Source: Limanda limanda (lineage: Eukaryota > Chordata > Actinopteri > Pleuronectiformes > Pleuronectidae). From it: DNA of 64,000 nucleotides. Shown here in pieces: positions 13,886 to 26,815 of the stretch. Position 1 is the first letter of the stretch; each line of letters opens with the position of its first letter. The notes beneath the pieces were generated by a model. It was not told the origin of the DNA, searched no databases, and saw only the letters and a program-made list of their open reading frames with translations. The stretch spans positions 16,204,007-16,268,006 of the forward strand of contig NC_083637.1 in the NCBI RefSeq assembly GCF_963576545.1, written 5' to 3'. The translations under genes and the position numbers were made by a program.

Positions 13886-14145
13886 ACATATGTTTGGGTG
13901 GCACATGGTGCTGGGAGCAGTTGACTCTTGGCAAGGGGGATCCCGGTTTGAATCCCGGTTTCCCATGTCTGTGTGTGTTTGCTCCAGGTACTCCGGCTTC
14001 CTCCCACAGTCCAAAGACTTTGGGGTTAGGATTAAATTAAATGTGACCAGTGAATGGTTGACTGTATCTGGCCCTGTGATACGCCGGCAACGTGTCGTGT
14101 ATCCTGCCTTGTGCCCAAAGTCAGAGGGGATTGTTGGGATTTATT
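13886..14145 (+). repeat. tRNA-related SINE-like teleost repeat
   Basis: It contains GGTTTGAATCCCGG, close to a tRNA B box, then GTACTCCGGCTTCCTCCCAC and AGTCCAAAGACTTTGGGGTT, and GTGAATGGTTGACTGTATCT. These are in the order of a ubiquitous fish repeat that I recognise. It is diverged and not a functional tRNA. Confidence 0.7.
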
Positions 14146-14734
14146 CAAATATTGAGTCTCTTTAATGCAATCTTAAAATGCAATTGTGATCTTTTAAACC
14201 CAGCACACGGGGAACTGCAATATTCAGTGATATGAACTAAATGATTAATTCAAAATCATTCAATATCATATTTTTGTCTGTTTCTCTCATCTCCCTTCGC
14301 CTCTCCTACAGTTATATTAGTCAATGCTAGACAGATGGGTGCCTGGAAATAGATGTAAAGGAAACTGTGTGCACCATCCAGCAGATCCAGCACGTCCAAC
14401 AGACCAGAGACAGTCAGCACATTGCTGCCATTCTGTGGGTGGACGCCTTATGACCAATCAGTGAGAGACGCATTGGAGTACAGGAGTCAGAGCGGCCGGA
14501 GGTTCCAGGAGACTTCATCTGTCTCATGAAGTGTTCTCAAAGGCAAAATGATGGATATTGAAAAAGTAATTATCACTTATCACAACTTGTTTCTTAAAAA
14601 TCTAATTAGGTCATTTTTATTGTCAGTCATTGAGGACCAATAATAACAAGTAAAATATTGCGTTGCCAGTTATGAGCAGTGACAGAGACAGTGAACACAC
14701 GGGCTGCATTTCTTCCATTACACAATCTGACTTC

Positions 14735-14960
14735 ATGTTTTCGCGCCTGTCTGTTTGTTTGTCAGCTGGATTGCACAAAAACTACTAAATGGATTTCTAC
14801 GAAACTTGGTGAAAGGGTGTGACTTGGACCCATACACAAATTTTGCATATATTTGGACAAAGGGGCGGATCCAGGAACTTTTCACTAAATTCCCAGGGAA
14901 TAATTCATGGATCTTAATGGCAGTGAGAAATATGTGTCTGTACTTTTTGGTGTAGCTTGA
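14735..14960 (+). repeat. teleost repeat with ACAAAAACTACTAAATGGATTT
   Basis: CTGTCTGTTTGTTTGTCAGC, TGGATTGCACAAAAACTACT, AAATGGATTTCTACGAAACT and TGGACAAAGGGGCGGATCCA are typical of a dispersed fish repeat. Body and tail are diverged. The unlabelled stretch after it (14960-15300) is not recognisable. Confidence 0.6.
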
Positions 14961-15385
14961 TTTAAGTTAAGGAGACAGTGGGGCCTTGGCGAAGGTATTT
15001 GCTTTGTGCAGATGGAAGATTCTCAATGGCATTGGTGCATTTGTCTGGACAGACGATGACAGTAGAGAGGGACATTTTAGGATTTCAAGGAGGATTCTGA
15101 AAGACATATGTGGCATGATCAGCATCTTAAACCTTCCAGGCCACCAAGCCACTTGGATTCAGCTATATTCAGCGTTCATACGAGAGGACACAAAAAAAAA
15201 GACTGCATGGCATAAAGTCAACATCAGCAATGCAGCAAATACCAGAGATGACCATTGGGAGCATGCTAGGTGAGCTTATTCTCCTGGCAACTGTTATGTC
15301 GCTGCCATTGCTGAAGATTCTGGTGCATTTTGGCACAAAGCAACAGGGAGCATGTCATCAGTAAGCTTTGATGTCAGAGTTTTTG

Positions 15386-15432
15386 AACGGATGAGACCAA
15401 ACGCAGAGGGAAAAGTTTGTTTTGCTACAATT
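15386..15432 (+). repeat. solo arm fragment of the palindromic element
   Basis: ACGGATGAGACCAAACGCAG followed by AGGGAAAAGTTTGTTTTGCTACAA matches the right arm of the fold-back element at 12366-12626 with a few substitutions. Only one arm is present. Confidence 0.6.
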
Positions 15433-15795
15433 CACTGAAGTGGGGACGGGGACACAAATAATGACAATGCCTCCACTTTTTTATTCTCCTGATAGTACAG
15501 ACAATGAGCCGAGTTGAATACATTTTCCTTCAGAGATAATACAGGTTTTAATTCAAATGAAATAACCAGAGTTACTGGAACACGGCGCTGCCTGACACTG
15601 CTGTGTTACTAAGAATAAAAATGCACCTGATTATATTCATGCTGAACATTAATTAGGTACAAAGGTGTTACATCCCTGTCCTGCTGACGTAACACTGACT
15701 CACACTAATAGTGACTTAAGCTTCAGGCAAGTTGGGTTGGCATGTTAGGAATATAATGACATGAAAATGTGAGGTAGAGAAGTGTGAGTATCTGC

Positions 15796-15797
<2 letters not shown>

Positions 15798-15857
<60 letters not shown>
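15798..15857. repeat. (GT)n microsatellite
   Basis: About 30 GT repeats followed by CTCTGTCTGTCTGTG. Confidence 0.97.
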
Positions 15858-15858
<1 letters not shown>

Positions 15859-16284
15859 TCTGTCTGTCTGTGTATGTGTGTGTCTGAGTGAGATTGATGG
15901 AGTGTCAGAGGATGTCTGCGAAGATTCTCAGTCATCCAGATCCTGTTTATCCAAGAGGAGTCAAATTGAGGACAGCTGGACTTGGACCTGTCATAACCAA
16001 GTCCACTTGTCCTCAGTTCAACTCTTGTTGGATGTCAGACAAAGGGATTTGTATGGACTGAAGCGTCTCACACATACCAGGCCTGCAGACAGCCCTGGAA
16101 CCACAAACTGCGAGCAGCTCCCTTGTTGCTCTGAGAGTTTTTACCTATAGGCAAGTGGTGCCTCGTCTTCGCCTGATCCCCTGGGGACACGAGACCTGAC
16201 ATCATTCACTCACAGAAAGAAACACAGCAGCACCTTGGTGCAAAACCATTGATGCAAATACAGAAATTCAAATACCTTTACATG

Positions 16285-16286
<2 letters not shown>

Positions 16287-16348
<62 letters not shown>
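16287..16348. repeat. (CA)n microsatellite
   Basis: About 31 uninterrupted CA repeats. Confidence 0.97.
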
Positions 16349-16349
<1 letters not shown>

Positions 16350-17255
16350 TTCCAAACAAACTCTATAAGAGTTTCTCAGTGGGAAACTGGGACAAACTGT
16401 TCTGGCAGGGGAAAACGTCTGTGCTCACAGAGCAAATCTTACTGTTTGGCAGCCAACGAAGCGAACGGGCAGGCTAGCACGTGCACGAGAGTGACTACAC
16501 GCACATGCACATGCACAACTAAATGCGATTATTTGTTATAAAGGAGCAGGCCACAGTGGCAGATGTTAAATGGATGACATCTGGCTGTAGAAAGGTTTTC
16601 TCTCCGTGTTCATGTGTGTCCTATTATTCTGAGAAATAGAGGGAGAAATGGCTCAATTTGGCAACGAGTTCTCGACATCTAGAGGCAAACAATAATCTCT
16701 GTCGTGCAAGAACGTATTAATATCACCTGAAGACAAATGGTAACCGATATGTGGAGGATGAGAGGAAAAGAGGTAGAGGTGAAAAGGCGAGAGGAGCTGA
16801 AAATAGGACGCAGAATAAAGACGAGATATGAGAGCAAAAATAAATAAAAGGTTGATTGGAATGTGAGGAGAGAAGGAAAGGAAAGAAATTGGAGGAGAGG
16901 AAGCGGAAAAGGAAGAAAAAGAGAAAGTAAAGAAGTTTTTGTTTTTTCCTTTTTTTTTCCTGTCATTTTCCTCACTTTTATTCAATCTCTCTTTTTATTT
17001 CTCTCCCCCACTGCTGCTCTCATGGGAACCAAGTTCTGAGTTGCTTGAGCTGTTTGGAGTGTTTACCAGTGTTTGTGTGTGCATGTGTGTGTCTGTGTGT
17101 GTGTGTGTGTGCATGTGTGAGTCGGCGCGTCAATGTGTGTCGGTGCATGCACGTGTGGGAGGTTGTAAATTGAGCAGGTGTATCAGGAACAAAGGAGCAG
17201 GGAAGATCAGTGAGTCAACTATCGCCAAGCTGTGTGTGTTAGAGCGCATTATTGA

Positions 17256-17365
<110 letters not shown>

Positions 17366-18469
17366 TTGGGTGAGACTGGGGAAGAGAGGGCGTGTAATAA
17401 AAGTGTCGACCTGGGGGATTTGTCAGGGGAAACAACACTCTGTGAATCCCACTTAATGTGCGAGCAAACCCACACACGCACACACTCTTGCACCCAGACT
17501 CAAACATGCAAACACAACATGTTGATTTTTGTAATTTCCAGGAGACACTCAGTGATGCAAATATGCCTCTGAGTGATTGATTCTTGGTTTGAGGTGACAA
17601 AGTGGCTCTTGACAAACACAAGGCCTTCCAGAGCTTTTACTCTTTTTTATTTATTTTGTAATACTGGCCTTTATAAACCGCCACCGCACTCGTACTGTAC
17701 AGGGACAGACAAATTACATAACGTTACGACAGCTCAGGGTTTGTTTATTGCACAGGACACAATGTGTGTGTTACAATATGCAAATCCTATTCAAATGCAA
17801 AAAAACTGAACACGAGTGAGTCAACAATATTATTCAGTCACATTATTATGGAGATACTCGGGCTCCAGGTAATAGCAGCAAAGATCCCCATCTATGATTT
17901 TCCCCGAAATGGTTTCTTTGTCAAATATAAATACAAACACTAAAGCAGAAACACAATTTGAATTCATTTTGTTTTCTTTTTGCTTTTGATCCCCTTGTCT
18001 CAGAACTCTAATGAGGTGCGGCGTGGGTGCTGCTTCTCTCTCTCCATCGCTTTCCTGCCTCCCTCCACACCCACTCTATTCTTCTTCTTTTTTTTTCTTT
18101 CTGTCAAACACACCCCAGTCCAGTTTAACTGCCTTCACTTTCGGCAGGGGGTACTGACCGAGGTAGCTTCCTGACAGATGTTGCTCTCTTATTGTCTTGT
18201 AATGAACAGCCTTAGAAATCAAAGACGCTACAAGTCACATGAATATAGATATAGATATATAGTAAATAATCAGGGTGTATACATGGTCAGCTTCTATCTG
18301 GCGTCTCAGGAATATTTGTGATGTTTTGTTGATGTGTGGTGAGCTGGGTTGTGGCCGTTGGAGTTCGTCAGGAAACATTAAGTGGTGAGAACATACAGGG
18401 ATCAGTTTAAAGGACCTAATCATGTGGGACAAGTTAATTTATGATGTCTCTAAAAGCCTTTATGGAGAA

Positions 18470-19255
18470 AAGGTTTGCTGCACCAGGTGCATGGTCCAAC
18501 AGGGTTGTTCATAGTCTCTCAAATAATCATTGGTTGTAACATGCAAGACAACCAATCAAGAATGCATCTTCTATTCCCTTCCTAAGCCACATCTCTGGGG
18601 ATTGCTGGTACAACCAGTATTAGCCAGATAGTGCGAAAACATGCTGCTCTGGAGAGGGAACAAATTAGGAAGGGAATGAGCAAAGAGCATGTATGTGGGT
18701 AGCCAAATTAATGCATGTTGTGCACCCACCTAAGCACATGTTACTATCTTCATAATGCACCATTACTACAGGGAAAAGTTGAACCACTGACTGCAGATCA
18801 TGCTTTTGTTGGTCAAACCTGCAACGGCTCTAGACTGCCTGCACAATAATGTGCGTGACCACATCTTATAACAAGCCTACGTGCATTCAGATGGGCACAA
18901 ATACATTTGTTATTTAAACAATGTGTTCAAATCCCCTCATGGTAGAATAATCAAAACAAGAAAAGTCTTGCCTTGCCAGTTGCACGGCCCAGCTGTTCCA
19001 TCCAACTGTTCTTAGTCTTTTGATTAATCAGGGCTGTGTTTTGGGGGTAACATGCTATTAACCATGCCATTGTCCCTCCTTTGTGCATATTACTCACTTC
19101 TTAACGCTCCCTTAAGAATAACAGTGAAACACTGCACTATTGACTGCAGGTGGTCCTTTGTTTTCTGCTGTTCCAAGACAGCATTGCAGCTATAATGCAT
19201 CTAATTTTGAATGCAACACACCTATGTGTGCTCAGATAGACACGAGTTAATCAAT
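18470..19255 (+). repeat. two diverged direct units of about 480 bp
   Basis: Unit A (from 18470) and unit B (from about 18970) share, in order, TTGC..GGTGCA/TTGCACGG, TCCAAC, GTTCATAGTCT/GTTCTTAGTCT, AATAATCA/ATTAATCA and GTAACATGC. Further on they share a GACTGCAG block and an ATTCAGATGGGCAC/CTCAGATAGACACG block. This looks like an internally duplicated mobile element. The family is not known to me. Confidence 0.5.
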
Positions 19256-19691
19256 AAATTGGGTTTGATTATGAAAACTGTGTCCATCTCTAAGTAGAAC
19301 AAACACAAAGTACTGCAGGTGAGGGGGGAGGGTGTAGATTCTGACCGGCTAACTGCAATGGTGTTGGTGAAGATACAAAACACACCATAGGATTTAAGAA
19401 TTATACTTCATATTCATGTTGGAGCCAAACGGTTCTTCATCAGTTTGTATTTTGGTCACGGAGCAACCAGCACTGAAGGCAGTAGGTTTATCATTCAAAC
19501 CATGTGTGTGTAAATAACGATGTCTGTCTACAATATTACCTGCAAAGGTTTATGAAAAGTGTCGTACCAAGAGAAAAATGTCATTATTGGTGTAATGCTT
19601 TCATATGACAGAAGGGATGTGGGTGTCAATACCTCAGCATGTACTGGTGCCTTGATGTATGCATGTACTGTGGGCGTTCAGTCCTTACCTG

Positions 19692-19696
<5 letters not shown>

Positions 19697-19767
<71 letters not shown>

Positions 19768-19770
19768 GCT
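19697..19770. repeat. (TC)n microsatellite with TGTC interruptions
   Basis: A pure TC tract to about 19747, then TGTC repeats and more TC. Confidence 0.95.
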
Positions 19771-22700
19771 TCTCTATGTTCTATTATCCCTTCTTTGCTT
19801 TTCTGCTATGCAGTAAATTTATGTGGTGTAGTAAAGACAAGGCGGGAGGGATGCTGTGCTGCTAGGTGGGTGGTTAAGAGGGGTGGATTAAAAAGATGGA
19901 GCAAGAGAAAGGGGGAGGTAGTGATAGAGAGTGAGCAAAGAAGGGATACACAGAGTGAGAAGGAGAAAGAGAGATTTGTGCACGGCCATCTGTGCACGTT
20001 AGACAGAATTTTGTCTGTTGAGTGTGTGTGGACATATTTATTCTCTTTACAATAATACATTGTGTACACTGGATTTTATTCAGATATAAATCGGGGATTT
20101 CTTAAAATCAACAGATTATATTTAATTATATTATATAACAATATAATCAACATCTATATGGATTCATGTGTATGCTGATACCGATATTAGGGAGCACAAA
20201 TATTTTTGATTTATTGGCCAATATTTGTACCATATCAAAAACATTGACCAAAATTCATAAGATATTACTATCAAACCGTTATGACAAAGAAATGCAATAG
20301 AGGTTGGATATTCTACAGTTTTACCAAAAACATTATCATTAATAACAATAAAATTAAATAAAAATGAAATACAATCCAATATGTATATATAGACCTTGAA
20401 TACATATAAATTACATATATGGCATATATAAATGCAAATCTTTTCTTCACAATTTATTTTTGTGACAAAAAGTTTTTCAATTGGCGCATATTAGCACAAA
20501 TTAACCCTGATAAATACATGTCTGTGAGAAGCACTTATCAGCTGATGTATCCTTCCTCAGCCACCATTTCCAAAAGTTAGAAAATACGTTGATGGTCTTT
20601 CCCTTTGTCACATAGCCAAGAGAGTGACCATTGACTTATTGTAACCATGCTGATCAAGGTCCTCTCAATTCAAAAAATATGTATTTGGCCCATAATTACT
20701 ATTAAGCTCTTTCTCCTAATCTAACCAAACTTTAACCATTACATTATCCGAAAATATTTTGAAATGTAAACATTGTCGTACGGAACAGAAAAACAATATT
20801 TCTGTGCCTTTGCTGTATCATAAAATGTGTCTTTCTGGAGGATAGGCTGTGGAAAAACTTTTGTTTTCTTTAATTTTGAAGAACTCGTTGGTTTGCTCTC
20901 TATATTTGCAAGTAAATACAGATTCTCATTAATTTGTAAATGTATAAACAAACCGATCTCTGGTTTTCTGAGACCAGCAGGGGACAGTAGCAACGCTCAG
21001 TTTACTCTTCTCTGTATATACAAGTTAAATGTTGGTTTCTAAAATTGCACATGTGCCTGCTGGGCTCCATGGTGTTTGTAGGCTTTACTCTTTGAGGCCC
21101 GAGGTGTTGTTTTGCTTGTGTTGACTCTCCAAACTTAAAGTGAGACATAGAAAGAAAACATGGGCAGGCGACAGTGTCTGGTTTTGGCAAAAGTCTGAAT
21201 CCAAATGCCATCTGAAACGTGCTGACCACCTGGACTGTTAACCTTCTTGAGCTGCATGTGGCCAAGACAAACACAGCTGCCTGGATAAAGTTTGCCATCG
21301 ATACATAACCGTGGAAAGTTTGTTAATTTCAAGAGCCAATTAGGATCAATCCTCAAACAACTTTTCAGTGGGAACAATAGAAGATACTCTTATCGTCCAA
21401 AATGTAACTGTTACTGTCCATGACGCATTCTGAAAGTAACCAACAGAAATGTTCCATACATATGAGTGTTTGATGGAGTCAGTGATGAGACCAGTCCATT
21501 TATTTGAGAAAAAAAACCCTCAGGCATTCGGCCATGTGACAAATCCAGCTTGCCAGTTTCTGTTCGGCTTGTCTTTGAGGCGCTGCCATCCAAGGTCGTG
21601 TCTTTTAAGTGGAAATAACAAAATACGATGGGGGACATTTCAATATGGTGGTTTGAGATCAGTGGTGGGCAATAAGAAACAATAACGAGACAATCCAGGC
21701 TGAACGCATCAAAAAATGAAATAATAATAATAAGTAGATGCAGGGATGGATTCTGGTATTTTTCACATGAGGAAAAACAGTAGAGGACTGAGCCAGTTGA
21801 TAAGTGGCCAGATGGACACTGGAGTATTTGGACTGACACTTGCTTTGGCTCGGCTAAATCCTTGTGGTTTCCAAACGGTGAATGTGTTTTCAATTGACTA
21901 AAGATGTATTATTTCAGACAATGGGAAACAGAAACATTGTAAAACCTCCACAGAACCTCAACGGAACACAATCTGTACACTGATAACTACAACTCAGCTG
22001 GCAGAGCAGCTTGCAAGCATAATTCAAAAAGAAAAATCATTTTATAATAAAAGCATCAAATGTGTTTATGGAGCACAACTGTGTCAAACATGCCTTTTCC
22101 ATTGGGCCGATATGACACATTGTAATAATCTACATAGTAACCCTGAGAACAAAATGAAAACACTCAAATTAAATAAATTTTGTTGTTTAACGTCCTACAA
22201 ATCAGATCATGTAGTACTGGTATCGGAGGATGTATTTTCAATCGCCTTCCCAAATATCTATTATTTAATGCTTTAGGAAATTAGCTGGTGTTGGCGGTAG
22301 GTTTGTGTATTGATAGTAATTAAATAAATCAATAATCAATTAAATACATATCACGATACAGTCGTTACAATTTGACTCAATGGCTCCACCTGAGACTTCT
22401 TTACAATTTTATAACTGATATTTACCACTCAGGGTTCTTATACATTAGTTTCCTATACACACCATTTCTAAACAACTTTGCTCTAATGGTATTACAGGAT
22501 CTGATAGAAAATCCTGAACAATGCTGAAAACCACTTGGGCAGTCTCCATTTTCAATGAAATTGCTCTCTAACCATAGAGAATTAAGAGCCTTTCTAGCCA
22601 ATCCACTTTAGGCCTCCTGCTGTCTATAATTCCATGAATTAGAATACCATGTACCATCTCTTTCTTCTCATGACTTCATTAGAAAAAAATATGTCTGTGC

Positions 22701-25639
22701 AGTTATGGCGCTCATGGGCAAAGAAGCTACAAAGACGAGAGGACATGAGGGACAGCGCTGGATAAAGCAAGCAAGAGTAGATCTGGGATTAAAGGAGAGA
22801 GGGATGAAAGATGGGATGAAGAAGATGGGAAGAGGTGCCGTGGTGCGAGTGGATTGAAGATGAGAGGAGCGGGCTGGAGACCGTGGGGTATCTGCACGTC
22901 TGCCACCAGCGGAGAGCAGATGTTGGACCCACAGGCCTCCACCAGCATGGAGCCCCTAAAGCTGGCACAGTAGCTAACATGCAGTGACACACATTAATAC
23001 TGCACGCACATACACATACATGCACTTTTGTATGTTCACGCACACAACAACGTAACAAACCATTTGCAACCCGCTGTACTGTATGACGAGATCAGGGAGT
23101 AGGGTGAATGCACAGAGAAGCAATGTTAAATACATTGAACATTTTAATTTATACACAACTGCTGGTGAATTAAAGGTGTTTGCATTCTGCTAAACAACTT
23201 CTTCATTAGTGTTGTTTTACATACAGAAAACAACACAAAACACTGTTTTTTGCCTCATCAACAAAAACGCACACAAAAATGTACATCACATAGATTTTTT
23301 GTACAAACACAGACTCAGGCGTTAAACATATTGTAGAGATTCATCAGGTAGAACTAATTCCTTCTCTTCATCATTTTACAGATCCATACATTTTACTAAA
23401 AGCACTAAAAGTCGTCCCCACACCCTTTTCATTCCCTCCTGTTTCCACTTTTTCTGCAGGAGAAGTTGTTGGGATTTGCCTTATCCAATATGTCACGCTT
23501 GGCCTGGTCGTCCACGATCTTTGGGCATGCAGGAGACACATATCTATCACTATTTCCTCACTTTTGGCATATTTATGGATCTGGACCTAAAATAAAGAAA
23601 CACATCTCCATTGGAGATAATATTTTCTTTTCTTATTTTACAGCTTTGCCAAACATGAAATAATATCCCCTTTAAATCCATAAATGTCATGCATAAATGT
23701 GGGATATGTGTTTGCATAACTTAATAAGATAGAATATGAAATTGGAATTTAATGAAACTACAAGGCTCCTGAACATTTGGAATTAATTATGAAACAAAAA
23801 GGCCTGAAGCAATAGTGAAACCCCTGACTACTGTGTTAAACTGTACACACTGTTAAACAATGCAGACGCTTTCCTGTAAAATCGACTCATGTTGGAGATA
23901 ATGTGTCTCTGATCCGTTATGTTAATTATCTAATTTCTTTATTTTTGGTTTAGAATCAATCTTGGTTAAATGCTGCATGCAGCCTGATACATTTTATCAC
24001 AATTTTCACAAAAAGAAAAAAAGCAGCAACCTCGACCTTTATATCAAGAAAAACAAGTTGACAAAAGTTGCTGACAAAAGGATGAATACACTCTAAAACA
24101 CAAACACGCACGCACGCACACACACACAGAGTGAATGACAGCGGGGGCTCTGGGTCGATGAACATGTGGCAGTAGATGAGAGACCATAAGAGAGTAGGAT
24201 AAATATTTGAAGCCTAGCGCAGCAGATCTGTAAGCCATCAATCAATCTGCAGATTCCATGGTGATGCTGTGTGTTTGTGCAGGTTGTGTGTATGTGTGTT
24301 CATGTTGTTGGGTATATGTGGGTGTGTTAGAGCTGATGGTTAGACATTCACTGATATTGAGCCTGCATTTAAAGCATCTTTAGTATATTTTACTCCTTTT
24401 TTTAATGTTTTTTGAAAGAGCTCTGTGTGTTCTTATAGGAGCTGAATGACCCCTGTGTGAAAAAAGGCCACTTTGAGGAATTATAGATCTTCAGAGGAAG
24501 GTCAACAATCTCTTTAGGTCAGCAGGTCACACAGATCGATCCCAGTAGTGTATCGGCCTGTTTTCCCTAAAGACTATCGTCCACCTACACTGGCTCATTA
24601 CAAGAGTAAAAAAGCTGATTCACATTCACAGAAGGAACAAGGGCTTGACTATGTCCACTGCTGCTATATGGCAAGTCTGTATTGTTGTTATCTATGACCA
24701 TCTGACATTCCAGTTGTATAGCCTAATGTTGACATAACATATATATAATACTTTAACGGACTTAACTAGACAAGAGTGCTAGCAAGAGTAAAGAGGAAGA
24801 TGATAAGACGAAGACAAAGACAAACACGATAGAGGAAGATGATATGAAGAAGATCAGAAAAGTCAGAGAGAGATTCCCATGCTCTGAGAGCAATGGGAAC
24901 CATTAAGTTGTTAATGTACAGTTTTATTCTAAGGGGGCTTTTACACCTTTCTTGTTTGGTCCGGACGCTTTGACTTTTCATTTAGGCTCAAACTAAATAA
25001 CAAGTGTGGAAGGTGCCTCAGACGTACAGACCAAAAATCGTTCCACACTAAGTAGTTGGTTTCCGTACGGATCAAATTTAGCCATGTTTCCGTTTGTTTG
25101 CAATGCGAAAGACAATTTTTTGAATTGTTCTGATTTAGGACCAATTTTAGGAAGTTGAGTCAGCATCAAAACAATCGAGGAAAAGGATGTGGAAGCAGCT
25201 CACAGGATTGTTTGCCATCTTCCCCTCAGATGATGTTTGAACAATGAGGACATTAATTTTGCTGGTAGTAAAACCATACTGATATAAGAGTGGCAACAAA
25301 ATGAATGACGACAACCAGTTCATTCATTTTCTCCATTCAAATTAATATAATATTCTTTTCTATGCACTTTATTCTTAAAAAAGATAAAAAGTAAAGATAG
25401 ACTTATCCCAAGCAGGTGATACAGACAGGACCTATGTATGACGTGCAAAAGTCTACAGCCTACATTACAATATGAAAACAAAACTAACTGCATAACAAAG
25501 ACATGAGCGTCAGTTCAGCCCTTGGTCCAAACCTTCAGTTGTAAAATCAACTGTCAGTTAATTTCACATTTTATACTGAACCAAAAATATGAACCTGCTG
25601 ATGGGGATGGAAGAGAAATAAGCTGGACACAAAAGTCTT
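19771..25639. other. non-coding flank, no gene seen
   Basis: AT-rich DNA with a short CA-rich stretch near 24115. Open frames up to 160 codons (for example antisense 21411-21893) show no recognisable domain and no supporting splice structure. Confidence 0.5.
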
Positions 25640-25900
25640 AAGGATTTATTCTCTGAGCGTCAACTGAAGTTTTTGAGACATCTTCCATGCAGTCCACTTT
25701 GAGGGACATGTTACTGAAACTGCAAATATCTACCCCTAATAAGTGTAGTTAAACAAAGGATTCACAACGCTTTACCCTGTTGTGACCATGAACGTCTATA
25801 TTTCATGGCATTTCTTTCAATATTTGTTAAGATATTGCAGACTGGACCAAAGTGGTGGACCGATCGACTGGCATTGATGGAAACCTCATCCCTCAAGCCA
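25640..25900 (+). repeat. dispersed teleost repeat fragment
   Basis: TTGTTAAGATATTGCAGACT, GGACCAAAGTGGTGGACCGA, TCGACTGGCATTGATGG is a phrase that I recognise from a dispersed fish repeat. The upstream part (TTCATGGCATTTCTTTCAAT) is consistent with the same element. Confidence 0.5.
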
Positions 25901-26639
25901 CATTTCTAATGTGATTTTTTTTAAAAAGAAAAAAGATAAGAAATCTCAAGGGATGTAATTAAAACATCCCCACCCACACCCAGAGAGCAAAGACAGCCAT
26001 AAGCAGTAAAAAGGCAATTAGAAAAAATATACATGAAGTTATACAAATAGGACGTAAGTAGAAATCAGAAGCAACATCAATGCATAATTCAAATAATTAC
26101 AATACAATAATACAATAATACAATAATTACAATAAAGACAAAAGCAAAGAAGAACCCAGACTTGCTTCATGTTCTGTGGCTTTATAATATATAGGTCTTA
26201 AAATGTACTAATGTTCCAGCATCTGTTGACCCCATAAACTTAGGCAGGCTTTGGCCACAGGCTTGCATAGTTAACTAGATGCGTCATGAATTTTATTGTT
26301 TGAAAACGTACTGTCTGCTATGCATATTCCTGGAGTATTACACCAAAGGACACGCCACAGAATTCAGACCACATAGGACTCCAGAAAAAAAACATGGCGA
26401 CACTGGAGGTTACGTATTGCCCCTACACTGCCCCCTACAGTTCATGTGCGTATTGCATTTGCATGTAGTGTTAATTTCTAAACCAAAAGGACGCAGTGGT
26501 AGCCATGAGGCTTGAGCATAATCTAAAGCCTAACTTTATTTTAACTGTATTCTAGTCAATTTAAAACACCATGACTGAGTACATTTTTTGACTAATAAGT
26601 GATTTTGTTTCTGTGTTCTATGTGCTTTATGACTGATCA

Positions 26640-26815
26640 CTGTGTTTTTGTCTCTCCCTGCTTGTATTGATACTGTATATGACATTTATTTATTAAATGT
26701 GTTGCCCATCTCTATCCTGTATCCTGTAGACTCCCTGGAAGAATAGATCTTGTATCTCAATGGAACCTCTCTGGTTAAATAAAGAATAAACTAATATAAA
26801 AGATAAATAAATAAA
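26640..26815 (+). repeat. 3' end of an L2/CR1-type LINE
   Basis: CTCTATCCTGTATCCTGTAG, TCCCTGGAAGAATAGATCTT, GTATCTCAATGGAACCTCTC, TGGTTAAATAAAGAATAAAC form the characteristic 3' terminus of fish L2-like LINEs, ending in short A-rich repeats. No reverse transcriptase coding sequence is attached, so it is 5' truncated. Confidence 0.6.

Noticed and set aside
13930..13965. tRNA-like B box as a tRNA gene
   Set aside because: No A box at proper spacing, no cloverleaf and the surrounding phrase is that of a dispersed SINE-like repeat.
14986..15273. 95-codon plus-strand open frame next to a dispersed repeat
   Set aside because: It may belong to the body of a mobile element, but no transposase or reverse transcriptase motif can be seen.
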